Made by a program: the position numbers and the translations under genes. The notes beneath the pieces are model-generated. The model was not told the origin of the DNA, searched no databases, and saw only the letters and a list, made by a program, of their open reading frames with translations. From contig NZ_LGYN01000027.1 in NCBI RefSeq assembly GCF_001307105.1, forward strand, positions 124,001 to 188,000: a DNA stretch of 64,000 nt, written 5' to 3'. Position 1 is the stretch's first letter. Each line of letters starts with the position of its first letter. The DNA is from Bacillus australimaris (GTDB taxonomy: Bacteria > Bacillota > Bacilli > Bacillales > Bacillaceae). Shown here one piece after another: positions 35,749 through 46,673 of this stretch.

Positions 35749-36171
35749 ATGAAAATTCCTTCTTTTAAATATAATGAAAAGGGATTGAATCGTTTTTTCG
35801 GTCCTTTAGAGGGGAGAATTATGGAGATCCTTTATCAAGGTGAGGATATGCCGATTAAAGAAGTGCAGCAAAAGCTGTCAGATGAAAAGCCGATTAATTT
35901 CAACACGGTGATGACTGTGCTGAACCGTTTAACCGATAAGGGAATAGTGGAGAAGAAAACAAAAGGGCGTTCATCTATTTATAATCCCATTTTAACAAAA
36001 GAAGAATTTCTAAATGAGCAGACAAAATGGATCACGCAAGGGCTCATGGATGATTTCGGCCCACTGGCAGTGAATCATATGGTGGATGCGATTGAAAGTG
36101 CTGACCCTGAGTTGCTCAAAGTACTTGAAGCAAGGCTAGCGTCTAAAAAAGAGGAGCAGCAAAATGAATAA
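35749..36171 (+). CDS. BlaI/MecI-family repressor
   Basis: 140 residues. The N-terminal winged helix (about 15-80) has the family core GRIMEILYQGEDMPIKEVQQ and FNTVMTVLNRLTDKGIVEKK. The C-terminal dimerisation helices carry the region cut in classical BlaI. It starts at the ATG 13 bp after the operator. The next gene, an M56 peptidase, overlaps it by 8 bp. The pair resembles blaI-blaR1, yet no beta-lactamase gene lies nearby; the doxX gene with a matching operator is a plausible target. Confidence 0.88.
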   Translation: MKIPSFKYNEKGLNRFFGPLEGRIMEILYQGEDMPIKEVQQKLSDEKPINFNTVMTVLNRLTDKGIVEKKTKGRSSIYNPILTKEEFLNEQTKWITQGLMDDFGPLAVNHMVDAIESADPELLKVLEARLASKKEEQQNE

Positions 36172-37003
36172 AATGAAGTCGAGTCTGCTGTTTTTAGGCG
36201 GTATTTTGATTGGTTTAACAATTTTTTATCAGATGGGGTATTACGTGCTTTCAAGCTTTTTTGGCTGGAATCAAGCATATAATCTGATTCATGTATGCCA
36301 GTCTGTTCTCGAATTCTACGGATTCACTCCTTTAAAATATTTTCTGGATGCTTTAGTCCTCTATACTTTGGGATTTGCGATTTTCTATATGACGAAGCAA
36401 ATGAGAAAGTATATGCAATTCAAACGACATCTGATGATGGCAGCCGATCAACAGCTGACCGAATTTCTCTCAAAGAAATATGCAAATGACATCATCGTGT
36501 TCCATTGGCATGAACCACTTGCTTTTGCGATGGGGATGTTTCATCCAAAGGTCTACTTATCAACGTCTCTAATGGAGATGCTGGATGATGGAGAGATTGA
36601 TGCTGTTGTTCATCATGAATTGCACCACAAATATAGCTATGACCCTTTAAAGGCCTTCACATTTTCAATGCTCACAAAAGTCATTTGGTACATTCCGGTG
36701 TTAAAGCATATGAGACAAAGCTATTCCGTTTTTCGTGAAGTGATTGCAGATGACTATGCTATTCGGCAGACAGGCACTGAGCTTGGAGTGGGTCAAGCTC
36801 TCTTGAAACTCATTAAAAAGAGAACTCAGTTTCAAAAACAAACGAAGTTCGCGGTATCCTTTGGAGATCGGGCATTGAATTTAAGAATACAGAAAATCTT
36901 AAATCCAACATACAATATTCCTTTCAATGTACCAATCATTCCAATCGTGACATCAGCCATCCTCATGGTGGTCTTAATGATTATGCTTAACCTAAATTAC
37001 TAA
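36164..37003 (+). CDS. M56-family membrane peptidase (BlaR1-like without sensor domain)
   Basis: 279 residues. Membrane segments lie near residues 7-28 and 58-78 and at the C-terminus (about 255-276). The cytoplasmic zinc protease core has HELHH (His151, Glu152, His155) and the downstream Glu in FREVIADDYAIRQ. The protein stops without the extracellular penicillin-binding sensor domain of BlaR1. It therefore probably responds to another signal or partner and inactivates the BlaI-like repressor. The start ATG overlaps the repressor gene and follows GAGGAG seven bases upstream. Confidence 0.85.
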   Translation: MNKMKSSLLFLGGILIGLTIFYQMGYYVLSSFFGWNQAYNLIHVCQSVLEFYGFTPLKYFLDALVLYTLGFAIFYMTKQMRKYMQFKRHLMMAADQQLTEFLSKKYANDIIVFHWHEPLAFAMGMFHPKVYLSTSLMEMLDDGEIDAVVHHELHHKYSYDPLKAFTFSMLTKVIWYIPVLKHMRQSYSVFREVIADDYAIRQTGTELGVGQALLKLIKKRTQFQKQTKFAVSFGDRALNLRIQKILNPTYNIPFNVPIIPIVTSAILMVVLMIMLNLNY

Positions 37004-37021
37004 TTTTTTTTTACTAATTAA

Positions 37022-37038
37022 CATTACATTATGTAGTG
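37022..37038. promoter_or_regulatory. BlaI-like operator, copy 2, upstream of doxX
   Basis: CATTACATTATGTAGTG. It is placed just as copy 1 relative to a TACATT (37025-37030) that could act as -10. No good -35 is visible. Confidence 0.55.
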
Positions 37039-37061
37039 TAAAAATAGGAGGAAATCACTAT

Positions 37062-37472
37062 ATGAAAACGAATCAAGAAATAGGAACACTTTTTGTACGT
37101 GTTATTTTAGGTGCTATTTTCTTTTTACACGGACTTCAGGCATATCAAGGAGGTCTGGGAGGAACAGCGGCATTCTTTGGACAAATCGGTATACCAGAAT
37201 TCATGGCCTATATTGTAAAAACAATTGAACTGGTCGGGGGTATTGCTTTAATTTTAGGTCTAGGAACACGTATTTTCGCAGCATTATTTGTACCAATTAT
37301 GGCTGTGGCGATTATCACTGTTGGATTTTCTAAAGGATTTGTTGGCGGTTATGAATTTGAACTCTCACTGCTCGTCATGGCGCTTTATTTAACACTTAGC
37401 GGCAGTAAGTTTCTATCTATTGATGGGATGCTGAAACATCAGCAGCAAAGCAATGAAGCAAAATTTCATTAA
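37062..37472 (+). CDS. DoxX-family membrane protein
   Basis: 136 residues with four membrane helices and the DoxX-type start LFVRVILGAIFFLHGLQAYQGG. The central helix has VKTIELVGGIALILGLGTR. Some DoxX proteins are linked to quinone chemistry, thiosulfate oxidation or oxidative-stress complexes. It follows the BlaI-like/M56 pair in the same direction and carries its own copy of the operator, so it looks like a regulon member. AGGAGG lies before the ATG. Confidence 0.85.
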   Translation: MKTNQEIGTLFVRVILGAIFFLHGLQAYQGGLGGTAAFFGQIGIPEFMAYIVKTIELVGGIALILGLGTRIFAALFVPIMAVAIITVGFSKGFVGGYEFELSLLVMALYLTLSGSKFLSIDGMLKHQQQSNEAKFH

Positions 37473-37481
37473 ATGATCATG

Positions 37482-37522
37482 AAAAAACTCCTTCTGCTAT
37501 TTGTGGCAGAGGAGTTTTTTTA
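37482..37522 (+). terminator. Terminator after doxX
   Basis: AAAAAACTCC-CTGC/GCAG-GGAGTTTTTTT hairpin with a T-run. Confidence 0.85.
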
Positions 37523-37668
37523 TTTAGCAAATTGTCGTTTTCGCGATTGAAAAAGTGAAAGAGGTGAGAGGTTTACTGGGAGTCGTACAATATTGTTTCA
37601 ATTGAATGAACAAAAAGACGATTTCATTTTTTGACGGAACATACGATCTCCTATTAAAATAGGACTAT

Positions 37669-38115
37669 CTAAGATACATGGTGCGTTAAAAGATATAAAA
37701 ACCATACAGCATGCTGCTGTTCATCTTGTGCGATACGTTTCATGAGCTCTTTTGTTCCTTGATCATGGACATAGTCCGATACTGTTAAGTAAAAATCGAC
37801 CGTTCTTTGTTCATCTTTAAACGCGAAAACAAGTCCTTCTCTGAATTGATCTGGACAAGGTTCTGTTACACTTGGTTTGTGGTTTTTACCTGTTAAAGAA
37901 TAATAGAGCTTTGAAAATAGCTGATAGTGTCTGACTTCGTCCTGGCGTATTTCTTGAATGATTTTTTTCGCCTCAGGACTTTTTGCTTTTTGAGCAAGTT
38001 TTTCGTAGCATTGGATCGCGGAATATTCACCATTGATCGCCTTCTCAAGGTCTGAAATGATCCTTGTGTTTTGGCGCATGTCATATGGCGAGTAGTCATA
38101 ATAACCGTAATACAT
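37669..38115 (-). CDS. yhjR: Ferritin-like-domain protein YhjR
   Basis: 148 residues from the ATG at 38115 (MYYGYYDYSPY). The longer frame starting at 38142 contains the AAAGGAGG site itself and is rejected. A ferritin-like four-helix domain carries Glu and His pairs in two repeats: GEYSAIQCYEKLAQ with DEVRHYQLF, and DEQRTVDFYLTVS with DEQQHAVWF, arranged as in rubrerythrin-like diiron proteins. In B. subtilis yhjR lies next to addB. A sigma-K-like promoter upstream suggests late mother-cell expression. Confidence 0.88.
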   Translation of the reverse strand: MYYGYYDYSPYDMRQNTRIISDLEKAINGEYSAIQCYEKLAQKAKSPEAKKIIQEIRQDEVRHYQLFSKLYYSLTGKNHKPSVTEPCPDQFREGLVFAFKDEQRTVDFYLTVSDYVHDQGTKELMKRIAQDEQQHAVWFLYLLTHHVS

Positions 38116-38149
38116 GATATTGCCAGCCTCCTTTGAGTTCACGATGGTT

Positions 38150-38176
38150 TATGATATGTAAAGAGTGAGGAAAGGT
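38150..38176 (-). promoter_or_regulatory. Sigma-K-like promoter of yhjR
   Basis: Minus strand: AC (38176-38175), 16-bp spacer, CATATCATA (38158-38150), matching AC-N16/17-CATANNNTA. It lies about 35 bp before the start codon. Confidence 0.6.
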
Positions 38177-38279
38177 GCCTATGTTCATTTTTAAAATGAG
38201 AAAGGTGACGTGATAGGAAAATAGCTATTTACCTTCATTTTCGCTAGAATATGAGTACATAAGAAAGGTGTTGTGGAAC

Positions 38280-41200
38280 GTGGAAATTCAGTTTTTAGCA
38301 GGCAGATCGGGGAGTGGAAAAACGACTGCAATCTTAGAGGAAATCAAAGAACAGCTTCGGCTTGATCCGTTGGGTCCGCCAATCATTTTTTTAGTCCCGG
38401 ATCAAATGACATTTTTAATGGAATATGAGCTTGCAAAAACGTCTGAAGCTGGCGGTATGATCAGAGCCAAAGTATTTAGTTTCACACGTCTCGCTTGGTC
38501 TATTTTACAGCAGACTGGCGGAGCAAACCGGCAATTTGTGACAAGCACAGGGATTCAAATGCTTTTAAGAAAAGTGATTGAAGAGCAGAAAGAAAAGTTT
38601 AAGGTGTTCAAAAAAGCGAGTGATAAGCCTGGGTTTGTGGAACAAATCGAAAAGACGATGGCTGAATTCAAAAGGTACTGTATGTTGCCAGAGGATATTG
38701 AAAAAATTTCAGTATCGAGCATGCATTCAGAGTATACAGAAGAAAGACGGGCAGCCGAAAAATTGCATGATCTGCATGTGCTTTATCAGCAGATGGAGCA
38801 GCATTTACAAGATGAATATGTGCACTCAGAAGACTATTTGACACTTCTCGCGCAGCAAATTCCTTTATCTGAAGAAATAAAAGGAGCACATATTTATATA
38901 GATGGTTTTTATCAATTTACACCTCAGCAGCTCCTCGTTATTGAACAGCTTCTGCTGCATGCAGCAAAAATAACCGCTGCTTTTACAGTGGATCGTTCCT
39001 ATCATGATAAGCTGCCAAATGAACTGGATTTATTTCGTATGACAGGGAAAACGTATTACCAGCTCTATCAGCTTGCCAGAGAGTGCGGAGCGGCCATTAC
39101 TGAGCAAATATTGGAGAGAAATAAACGGCATCTTCATACACCAGATCTTGCTTATTTAGAACATCAATATGAGCAGAGACCGGTGCAGCCATATCAGGAA
39201 GAAACCTCGCATCTCACAGTGTCTAAAAGTGCAAACAAACGAGCTGAAATGGAGGGAGTAGCGAGAGAAATTCTTGATTTAGTGAGAGAAAAAGGACTCA
39301 GGCTGCGAGATATTTCAATTGTGGCACGGCATGTTGACGACTATAAAGAGACGTTGAAAGAGGTTTTTCGAGATTACGATATTCCTTTCTTTATTGATGG
39401 AAATGAATCGATGCAGTATCATCCGCTCATTGAATTGATTCGTTCGAGCTTGGATGTCATAAAAGGAAACTGGCGGTATGAGGCGGTGTTTCGATGTGTG
39501 AAAACAGAGTTCTTATTTCCGCTCGAACTCGCCAAAAACAAAGCGAGAGAACAGGCAGATCAGCTTGAAAACTACTGTATTGCTTATGGTGTAAAAGGAG
39601 AGCGCTGGACAAATGGCTCCCGTTTTCATTACAGGCGATTTCAATCCTTAGATGAAGATTTTGGACAAACAGACCAAGAAATTGAAATGGAACAGATGCT
39701 GAATGATGTAAAAGAATGGATCGCACCCCCGCTTTACCAATTGCAAAAAAGGCTGAAAAAAGCGCAAAAGGTAAGAGACATGGTGGAGGCAGTCTATGTC
39801 TTTTTAGAGGAAATAAAAGTGCCGGATAAACTTGAAAAGGCGAGGATTGAAGCTGAAGAAGCAGGTAGAATAGCTGAAGCAATGCAGCATGGACAAGTAT
39901 GGGATGCTGTTATTCAATTAATGGATGAATTTGTTGAAATGCTCGGTGAGGAGGAGCTCTCATTTCCTTTATTCCAACAAATGATGGATACAGGATTAGC
40001 CTCTCTAAAGTTCGCATTGATCCCTCCTTCACTCGACCAAGTATTTATTGGAAGTATGGACCTATCAAGAATGTATCAAGTGAAGTGTACATTTATCATT
40101 GGTGTAAATGATGGCGTTATTCCCGCACGTCCTTCTGACGAAAGTGTGTTGTCTGAGGATGATCGGGAATGGTTAAAGCGAGCAGGAGCAGAGCTGGCAG
40201 AGACAGGAAAGGAAAGGCTGCTCGATGAGCAATTTTTAATTTACCAAGCGTTGTCGAGCCCATCCCGTCATTTGTATCTATCCTATTCGGTTTCAGATGA
40301 AGAGGGACGTTCTCTGTTGCCTTCGACTCTTATTAAGTATTGTCAGGAGCTTATGCCGAACCATCAGCATGCTCTTTATGTATTAGACCCGGAACAGCTG
40401 AGTGACGAGGAGCAATTAAAATTTGTAGCGAATGAGCATGTTTCGTTATCTTATACCGTCTCACAGCTGCAGCAATGGCTCAACCAATATCCCATCAGCG
40501 GTGTATGGTGGAGTGTCTATCATTATTTGATGGCGTCATCTCATCGGGATGTATCAAAAAACATCTTGTCGAGTTTGTTTTTTACAAATCGAGCGAAGCG
40601 CTTAAAACCAAACGTCACAAAAGAACTTTACGGTGATCACATTCAAGGCAGTGTTTCAAGAATGGAAAAATTTAATGCGTGTGCGTTTTCTCACTTTGCT
40701 TCCCACGGGTTAAAACTAAAGGATCGACAATTTTATAAATTGGAAGCACCCGATATCGGCCAACTGTTTCACTCCGCTTTAAAGCATATTTCAGATACGC
40801 TAGTTGAACAGAAAAAGGATTGGAAAAACCTAACGAAGGAAGAGTGTGTCACCTATTCAAGACATGCGATCGAACAGCTTGCTCCGCGTCTTCAAAAGGA
40901 AATTCTATTAAGCTCTAATCGGCATGCTTATATTAAAGAAAAGCTCCAGAAAATTTTAATTCGAGTTTCTTCTATCTTAAGTGAACATGCCAAAGTGAGT
41001 GGTTTTTCTCCAGTAGGGCTTGAGTTAGGTTTTGGAGGTCAAGGGCCTCTGCCGCCGTTTACTTTTCAATTGAAAAATGGCTGCACGATGGAGCTTGTCG
41101 GTAGAATTGACCGGGTGGATAAAGCAGAAGGTTCAAAAGGGCTGCTTTTGAGAATCGTCGACTATAAATCCAGTGAAAAAGGTCTTGATCTTGCAGAAGT

Positions 41201-41789
41201 ATATTATGGTCTGGCCTTGCAAATGCTCACTTACTTAGACTTGACCATTACGTATTCGAAAGAGTGGCTTGGCGTAGAAGCAACGCCAGCTGGCATATTA
41301 TATTTCCATATTCATGATCCGCTCATTCAAGCACCTATCCCGCTTGCAGAGGATGAAATTGAGCAGGAAATTTTCAAGAAATTTAAAATGAAAGGTCTAT
41401 TGCTAGAAGATATAGAAGCGGTCAAGCTAATGGATCAAACGCTTGAATCAGGAAGATCACAAGTGATTCAAGCCGGCTTGAAAAAGGATGGGTCCTTCCG
41501 TTCGGATTCTGCTGTTTTAAGTGAGGATCATTTCCGCATACTCACACAACACGTTCGGCGCACGTTTGAAGAGGCAGGCGAAAGAATTACAAATGGAGAG
41601 GTCGCAATTAATCCATATAAGCTGAAGGATCAAACACCATGCCGCTTTTGTTCATTTAAGTCTATTTGCCAATTTGACGAATCGATAGAGGATAATGAAT
41701 TTAGAGTGCTTTCGTCTGAAAAGGATGATGTCGTGATAGACCGGATCAAAAAAGAAGGGGATCAGTATGAAAATACCAAAACCGAATAA
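38280..41789 (+). CDS. addB: Helicase-nuclease subunit AddB
   Basis: 1169 residues from the GTG at 38280; the frame starts at 38268, but the AAAGGTG site there and alignment to the B. subtilis N-terminus ([15 protein letters not shown]) favour the internal GTG. Walker A is GRSGSGKT (residues 8-15). The C-terminal RecB-type nuclease domain has RIVDYKSS, and the Fe-S cluster Cys come from FNACAFSHF and [10 protein letters not shown]. With AddA it resects double-strand ends up to Chi. Overlaps addA by 23 bp. Confidence 0.96.
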   Translation: MEIQFLAGRSGSGKTTAILEEIKEQLRLDPLGPPIIFLVPDQMTFLMEYELAKTSEAGGMIRAKVFSFTRLAWSILQQTGGANRQFVTSTGIQMLLRKVIEEQKEKFKVFKKASDKPGFVEQIEKTMAEFKRYCMLPEDIEKISVSSMHSEYTEERRAAEKLHDLHVLYQQMEQHLQDEYVHSEDYLTLLAQQIPLSEEIKGAHIYIDGFYQFTPQQLLVIEQLLLHAAKITAAFTVDRSYHDKLPNELDLFRMTGKTYYQLYQLARECGAAITEQILERNKRHLHTPDLAYLEHQYEQRPVQPYQEETSHLTVSKSANKRAEMEGVAREILDLVREKGLRLRDISIVARHVDDYKETLKEVFRDYDIPFFIDGNESMQYHPLIELIRSSLDVIKGNWRYEAVFRCVKTEFLFPLELAKNKAREQADQLENYCIAYGVKGERWTNGSRFHYRRFQSLDEDFGQTDQEIEMEQMLNDVKEWIAPPLYQLQKRLKKAQKVRDMVEAVYVFLEEIKVPDKLEKARIEAEEAGRIAEAMQHGQVWDAVIQLMDEFVEMLGEEELSFPLFQQMMDTGLASLKFALIPPSLDQVFIGSMDLSRMYQVKCTFIIGVNDGVIPARPSDESVLSEDDREWLKRAGAELAETGKERLLDEQFLIYQALSSPSRHLYLSYSVSDEEGRSLLPSTLIKYCQELMPNHQHALYVLDPEQLSDEEQLKFVANEHVSLSYTVSQLQQWLNQYPISGVWWSVYHYLMASSHRDVSKNILSSLFFTNRAKRLKPNVTKELYGDHIQGSVSRMEKFNACAFSHFASHGLKLKDRQFYKLEAPDIGQLFHSALKHISDTLVEQKKDWKNLTKEECVTYSRHAIEQLAPRLQKEILLSSNRHAYIKEKLQKILIRVSSILSEHAKVSGFSPVGLELGFGGQGPLPPFTFQLKNGCTMELVGRIDRVDKAEGSKGLLLRIVDYKSSEKGLDLAEVYYGLALQMLTYLDLTITYSKEWLGVEATPAGILYFHIHDPLIQAPIPLAEDEIEQEIFKKFKMKGLLLEDIEAVKLMDQTLESGRSQVIQAGLKKDGSFRSDSAVLSEDHFRILTQHVRRTFEEAGERITNGEVAINPYKLKDQTPCRFCSFKSICQFDESIEDNEFRVLSSEKDDVVIDRIKKEGDQYENTKTE

Positions 41790-44700
41790 CAGTACTTGGA
41801 CGGATGATCAGTGGGAAGCCATCGTTTCTGAAGGGCAAGATATCCTTGTTGCGGCGGCAGCAGGGTCAGGTAAAACAGCTGTTTTGGTTGAACGGCTGAT
41901 TCGTAAAATGACCCGGCCAGAAGATCCAGTTGATGTGGATCGTCTGCTCGTTGTGACATTCACAAATGCATCTGCGGCAGAAATGAAGCACCGAATCACA
42001 GAAGCACTTGAAAAGGAACTAGCCAAAAACCCAGGGTCTCTTCATATGAGGAGACAGCTGTCACTCATGAATCGTGCCAATATTTCTACCTTGCACTCCT
42101 TTTGCTTGCAGGTTCTGCGCACCTTTTACTATGAGATTGACCTTGATCCAGGCTTTCGTTTAGCCGATCAAACAGAAGGAGAATTATTAGGAGATGAAGT
42201 GTTAGATGATCTGTTTGAGGATGAATATAAGGCTGGAAAGCCATCGTTCTTTGAACTAGTTGATCGGTACACTTCTGACCGCCATGATTTAGACTTGCAA
42301 TGGCTTGTGAAGAAAATTTATGAGTTTTCCAGATCTCATCCTTCTCCTGAGCAATGGATGAGGGCATTTCTTTCTCTTTATGATGTAGATGCTCAAACAA
42401 AAGTAGAAGAACTGCCGTTTTTTCCATATATCAAAGAGGATCTTTCTCTCGTTTTTCGAAGCTGCCAAGAGCTGCTGGAACGAGCTCTTATGCTATCAAA
42501 AGAGCCGGGCGGTCCAGCACCGAGAGCAGAGAATTTTATAGATGATATTGAGCAAGTCAATGAATTAATTAGTCACCAGGATGATTTTGAGAAGCTTTAC
42601 GAGCTTTTGCCGAACATCAATTTTAAAAGGCTCAAAACATGTAAAGGTGACGAATATGATCCTGTGCTGTTAGAAAAAGCGACAGATGCACGAAATCAAG
42701 CAAAAAAACAATTAGAAAAGCTCAAAGATGAATACTTTATGCGCAGTCCCGCCCAGCACTTAAAAAGCTTAGCTGAAATGAAACCCATTGTGGAAACACT
42801 TGTGGAGCTTGTCATCCGATTCGGAGAGCGTTTCGAAAGAGCAAAGCAAGAAAAATCAATTGTGGACTTTTCGGATTTAGAGCATTATTGCTTACGCATT
42901 TTAGCGGAGCAGGACGTGGAAGGAAATTTGATTGAAACCGAAGCGGCCAAGTACTATCAACAGCAGTTTGAAGAAGTGCTCGTTGATGAATATCAAGATA
43001 CAAACCTTGTACAAGAAACGATTTTAAAGCTTGTCTCTAAAGGAGAACAGCCTTCTGAAGGCAACCTGTTTATGGTTGGTGATGTGAAGCAGTCCATTTA
43101 TCGTTTTAGATTGGCTGAACCCATGCTCTTTTTAAACAAATATAAACAATTTAAACCAGACGGGAAAGAAACAGGGAAGAGAATTGATTTAAATAAAAAC
43201 TTCCGCAGCCGTTCAGATGTGTTAGACAGTACGAACTTTTTGTTTAAACAGCTGATGGGGGAAACAGTTGGAGAAATTGAATATGATGAACAAGCTGAAT
43301 TAAAGCTTGGAGCGAGTTATCCAGAAAGCGAAGATACAACGACAGAAATGCTTCTTGTTCATTTAGATCAACAGGAAGCGGAAAGCGACGAAGAGCGGGA
43401 GGAGCTCGAGACCGTACAATTTGAGGCGAGAGTCATTGCTAAAAAAATAAGAGAATTGGTGGAGCAGCCATTTCAAGTGTACGATGCAAAACAGCAAATG
43501 ACCCGTAACTTGCAGTATCGGGACATTGTGATTTTGCTTCGCTCCATGCCATGGGCTCCGCAAATGATGGAGGAATTGAAAAAGCAGGGAATCCCTGTGT
43601 ATGCGAATCTTTCCTCTGGTTATTTTGAGGCAACAGAGGTGTCTGTCACTCTTTCTCTGTTAAAAGTCGTCGATAATCCATATCAGGATATCCCACTTGC
43701 AGCTGTATTGAGATCACCAATTGTTCATTTAGACGAAAATGAAATGGCACTAATCCGCACGAGTGATAAAAAAGGCACTTATTATGATGCTGTGAAGGCA
43801 TTCATGAGTGTGACTCATTCTGATCACCCTACCTGTAAAAAACTAGAACGGTTTTTCGGCCTGCTTCGTAAGTGGCGTGATTTCTCCATGAATCATTCGG
43901 TAGCAGAATTGATTTGGGAAGTATACCGCGATACGCAGTATCTCGATTATGTTGGCGGGATGCCTGGAGGCAAGCAGAGGCAGGCGAATCTTCGTGCTCT
44001 TTATGATCGAGCGAAGCAGTATGAAAAAGCGGCCTTTAGAGGACTGTTCCGTTTTCTTCGTTTTATCGAAAGAATGCAGGAGCGTGGAGATGATCTTGGT
44101 GCGGCAAAAACGTTCAGTGAAACCGAGGACGTTGTCCGTATGATGACGATTCATAGCAGTAAAGGATTAGAATTTCCAGTCGTCTTTACCGCCGGACTCG
44201 GCAGGAACTTTAATATGATGGACTTAAATCAGTCCTACTTACTTGATAAAGAGCTAGGCTTTGGAAGCAAATATATTCATCCTGAGCTGAGAATTAGCTA
44301 TGCGACATTACCGCTTGTAGCGATGAAAAAAAAGATGAGAAAAGAGCTATTATCTGAAGAGCTGAGGGTTCTATATGTTGCGCTCACAAGGGCTAAGGAA
44401 AAATTATTTTTAGTTGGCTCCGTTAAAAACCAGGTGAAAGCATTGAGCAAATGGCAAAATGCAGCAGCCGGAGAAGAGTGGCTGATCCCTGATTTCGAAC
44501 GTTATCAATCGAAAACATACTTAGATTTTATTGGTCCGGCTCTCATCCGTCATCAATCGATGTCATCTATTTTAGAAGAAACAGGTGAAGTTATTCTTTC
44601 GCATCCATCAACATTCTCGATCTCATTTACTCAAGCTACCGATCTTCTAAAAGAAGATATGTCACTTGAAAGAAAGCAGCAAGACGAGGTGGTACAAGCG

Positions 44701-45471
44701 TTGATGGAAGGTCTGCCTGTTGAAGGCTATGGTGATGCTGATGAGAAGGTAGCAGAGAGACTTTCGTGGAGATACCCATATCTAGCGGCCTCACAAGTAG
44801 GCACAAAACAATCTGTTTCCGAGATAAAAAGAATGAAAGAAATACAGGATGAGTATAGTGTTCCCTCTTCCCTTCGAAAAGCTCGTGCGACGTTATATGA
44901 CCGGCCGGCTTTCATGAAGAAAAAAACACTTACTGCCGCAGAACAAGGTACTGCAATGCATACAGTCATGCAGCATATCCCGCTTCCGTCTGAGCAGCCC
45001 TATGATAAATCACAAATAGAGCACCTGCTTCATTCCTTACAGCAGCGAGATTTACTAACAGATGAGCAAGTCCAGTCAATTGATCAAGAAGGGATTGCTG
45101 CTTTCTTCTCTACTTCGATTGGTCAAAAGCTGCGAAATGCGGACTGGGTGAAGAGAGAAGTGTCATTTAGTATGGTGTTACCTGTTAAAGAGGTATACAG
45201 CCATATTGATGCAGAGGGGGAGCCTGTCCTTATTCAAGGAATGATTGACTGTTTATTTGAAACGGATGGAAAGCTATATTTACTAGATTATAAAACAGAT
45301 AGAGTGCAAGGTAGATATACAGGCGGACTTGAAGCTGCTGAACCTATCTTGAAAAAGCGCTATGAAACGCAAATCGCATTATATGCAAAAGCGGTAGAAC
45401 GTTTAACAAACAGAACATTGGAGGAGAAAATTCTCTATTTCTTTGATGGGAATTTAGAAATTTCTTTATAA
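41767..45471 (+). CDS. addA: Helicase-nuclease subunit AddA
   Basis: 1234 residues of the UvrD/RecB superfamily-1 type. Walker A is AAGSGKT (33-37 region), motif II DEYQDTN, motif IV/V region [10 protein letters not shown] and [16 protein letters not shown], then VALTRAKEK. The C-terminal nuclease has [22 protein letters not shown] with the DYK motif. It provides 3'-5' helicase and nuclease activity within AddAB, the Gram-positive RecBCD counterpart, for repair, competence recombination and degradation of foreign DNA. Confidence 0.97.
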   Translation: MKIPKPNNSTWTDDQWEAIVSEGQDILVAAAAGSGKTAVLVERLIRKMTRPEDPVDVDRLLVVTFTNASAAEMKHRITEALEKELAKNPGSLHMRRQLSLMNRANISTLHSFCLQVLRTFYYEIDLDPGFRLADQTEGELLGDEVLDDLFEDEYKAGKPSFFELVDRYTSDRHDLDLQWLVKKIYEFSRSHPSPEQWMRAFLSLYDVDAQTKVEELPFFPYIKEDLSLVFRSCQELLERALMLSKEPGGPAPRAENFIDDIEQVNELISHQDDFEKLYELLPNINFKRLKTCKGDEYDPVLLEKATDARNQAKKQLEKLKDEYFMRSPAQHLKSLAEMKPIVETLVELVIRFGERFERAKQEKSIVDFSDLEHYCLRILAEQDVEGNLIETEAAKYYQQQFEEVLVDEYQDTNLVQETILKLVSKGEQPSEGNLFMVGDVKQSIYRFRLAEPMLFLNKYKQFKPDGKETGKRIDLNKNFRSRSDVLDSTNFLFKQLMGETVGEIEYDEQAELKLGASYPESEDTTTEMLLVHLDQQEAESDEEREELETVQFEARVIAKKIRELVEQPFQVYDAKQQMTRNLQYRDIVILLRSMPWAPQMMEELKKQGIPVYANLSSGYFEATEVSVTLSLLKVVDNPYQDIPLAAVLRSPIVHLDENEMALIRTSDKKGTYYDAVKAFMSVTHSDHPTCKKLERFFGLLRKWRDFSMNHSVAELIWEVYRDTQYLDYVGGMPGGKQRQANLRALYDRAKQYEKAAFRGLFRFLRFIERMQERGDDLGAAKTFSETEDVVRMMTIHSSKGLEFPVVFTAGLGRNFNMMDLNQSYLLDKELGFGSKYIHPELRISYATLPLVAMKKKMRKELLSEELRVLYVALTRAKEKLFLVGSVKNQVKALSKWQNAAAGEEWLIPDFERYQSKTYLDFIGPALIRHQSMSSILEETGEVILSHPSTFSISFTQATDLLKEDMSLERKQQDEVVQALMEGLPVEGYGDADEKVAERLSWRYPYLAASQVGTKQSVSEIKRMKEIQDEYSVPSSLRKARATLYDRPAFMKKKTLTAAEQGTAMHTVMQHIPLPSEQPYDKSQIEHLLHSLQQRDLLTDEQVQSIDQEGIAAFFSTSIGQKLRNADWVKREVSFSMVLPVKEVYSHIDAEGEPVLIQGMIDCLFETDGKLYLLDYKTDRVQGRYTGGLEAAEPILKKRYETQIALYAKAVERLTNRTLEEKILYFFDGNLEISL

Positions 45472-45497
45472 ATGTAACGGAATGAGAGGTGAATCAT

Positions 45498-46673
45498 ATG
45501 AGGATTCTGCATACGGCGGATTGGCATTTAGGGAAAACGCTTGAAGGCCGAAGCCGGCTTGACGAGCAAGCTCAATTTTTAGATGAGTTGTATCAAATCG
45601 TCAAAGACGAACACATTGATGTCATTGTGATGGCTGGAGACGCCTTTGATACAGTGAATCCGCCTGCTAGAGCAGAGCAGCTTTTTTATGAAAGTCTATC
45701 TGCCTTATCTGATAAAGGAAAACGTCAAGTAGTGGTCATCTCAGGCAACCATGATAATCCGGATCGCTTATCAGCCGCATCTCCTTTAACAAATGATCAG
45801 GGCATTCATTTAATTGGATACCCGACAAATGACATCATCCGCGTCGATGTCCCGTCTTCGAGTGAACGTTTATCTATTGCAGCACTTGCTTATCCGTCAG
45901 AAGCGAGACTAAACGAGGTGCTGGCTGAAACATTTGAAGAGAAATTGCTTCGTGATCATTACAATTTAAAAATACAGCAAGCATTTCAACATTTAAGCAC
46001 CCAATTTAAAGCGGATACGGTTAATATCGCAACAAGCCATATTTATGTGGCAGGAGGAAGTCAAACAGATTCAGAAAGACCTATTGAAGTAGGTGGCGCC
46101 TATACCGTAGCGGCTGAAAGTCTGCCAGAAGCAGCCTGCTATGTTGCCCTTGGTCATTTGCACCGCCCGCAAACCATCAAACGTGCCAAAACGATTGCTC
46201 GCTATTCGGGGTCCCCTCTTGCTTACAGCTTTTCTGAATCAGGCTATGCGAAATCAGTGACGATTGTAGAGGCAAAACCTAATGAAAAAGCAAGCTGGAA
46301 AGAAGTGTTTTTATCAAGCGGTAAACCACTTGTAAAATGGAAGGCGACTGAGGGACTGAGTCAAGTGCACGAGTGGCTGGATGAAAAACGGGATCTTCAG
46401 GCATGGATTGATTTAGAGATTCATTTAACAGATCAGCTATCTATTGAAGAGATCCATCAGCTCCGAAAGCAGCATAGCGGGTTTGTTCACATTAGACCAA
46501 AGTTTAAAGAACTACAGCAAATGGAAGAACAAAAACAAGTGGAAAAGCTCTCGATCGAAGAGCGGTTCGTAAAATTTTATGAGCGCCAGACAGGCGGCGG
46601 TCTTCCTGATGAAAAAACAGTCAAGCTGTTTTTAGAGCTCGCTAATGAAATGCAAGAGGAGGAAGCGACTTGA
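45498..46673 (+). CDS. sbcD: Exonuclease subunit SbcD (Mre11-type)
   Basis: 391 residues from the ATG at 45498, six bases after AGAGGTG; the GTG three codons earlier is less likely. Phosphoesterase motifs: DWHLGK, GDAFDTVNP, GNHDNPDR, TSHIYV and LGHLHRPQ, the Mn2+ ligands of Mre11. It works with SbcC to open hairpin and blocked DNA ends. The start is 27 bp after addA. Its stop overlaps the sbcC start by four bases. Confidence 0.96.
   Translation: MRILHTADWHLGKTLEGRSRLDEQAQFLDELYQIVKDEHIDVIVMAGDAFDTVNPPARAEQLFYESLSALSDKGKRQVVVISGNHDNPDRLSAASPLTNDQGIHLIGYPTNDIIRVDVPSSSERLSIAALAYPSEARLNEVLAETFEEKLLRDHYNLKIQQAFQHLSTQFKADTVNIATSHIYVAGGSQTDSERPIEVGGAYTVAAESLPEAACYVALGHLHRPQTIKRAKTIARYSGSPLAYSFSESGYAKSVTIVEAKPNEKASWKEVFLSSGKPLVKWKATEGLSQVHEWLDEKRDLQAWIDLEIHLTDQLSIEEIHQLRKQHSGFVHIRPKFKELQQMEEQKQVEKLSIEERFVKFYERQTGGGLPDEKTVKLFLELANEMQEEEAT

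Noticed and set aside
35749..37003. Classical beta-lactam resistance system (blaI-blaR1)
   Set aside because: The protease lacks the penicillin-binding sensor domain and no beta-lactamase gene lies nearby.
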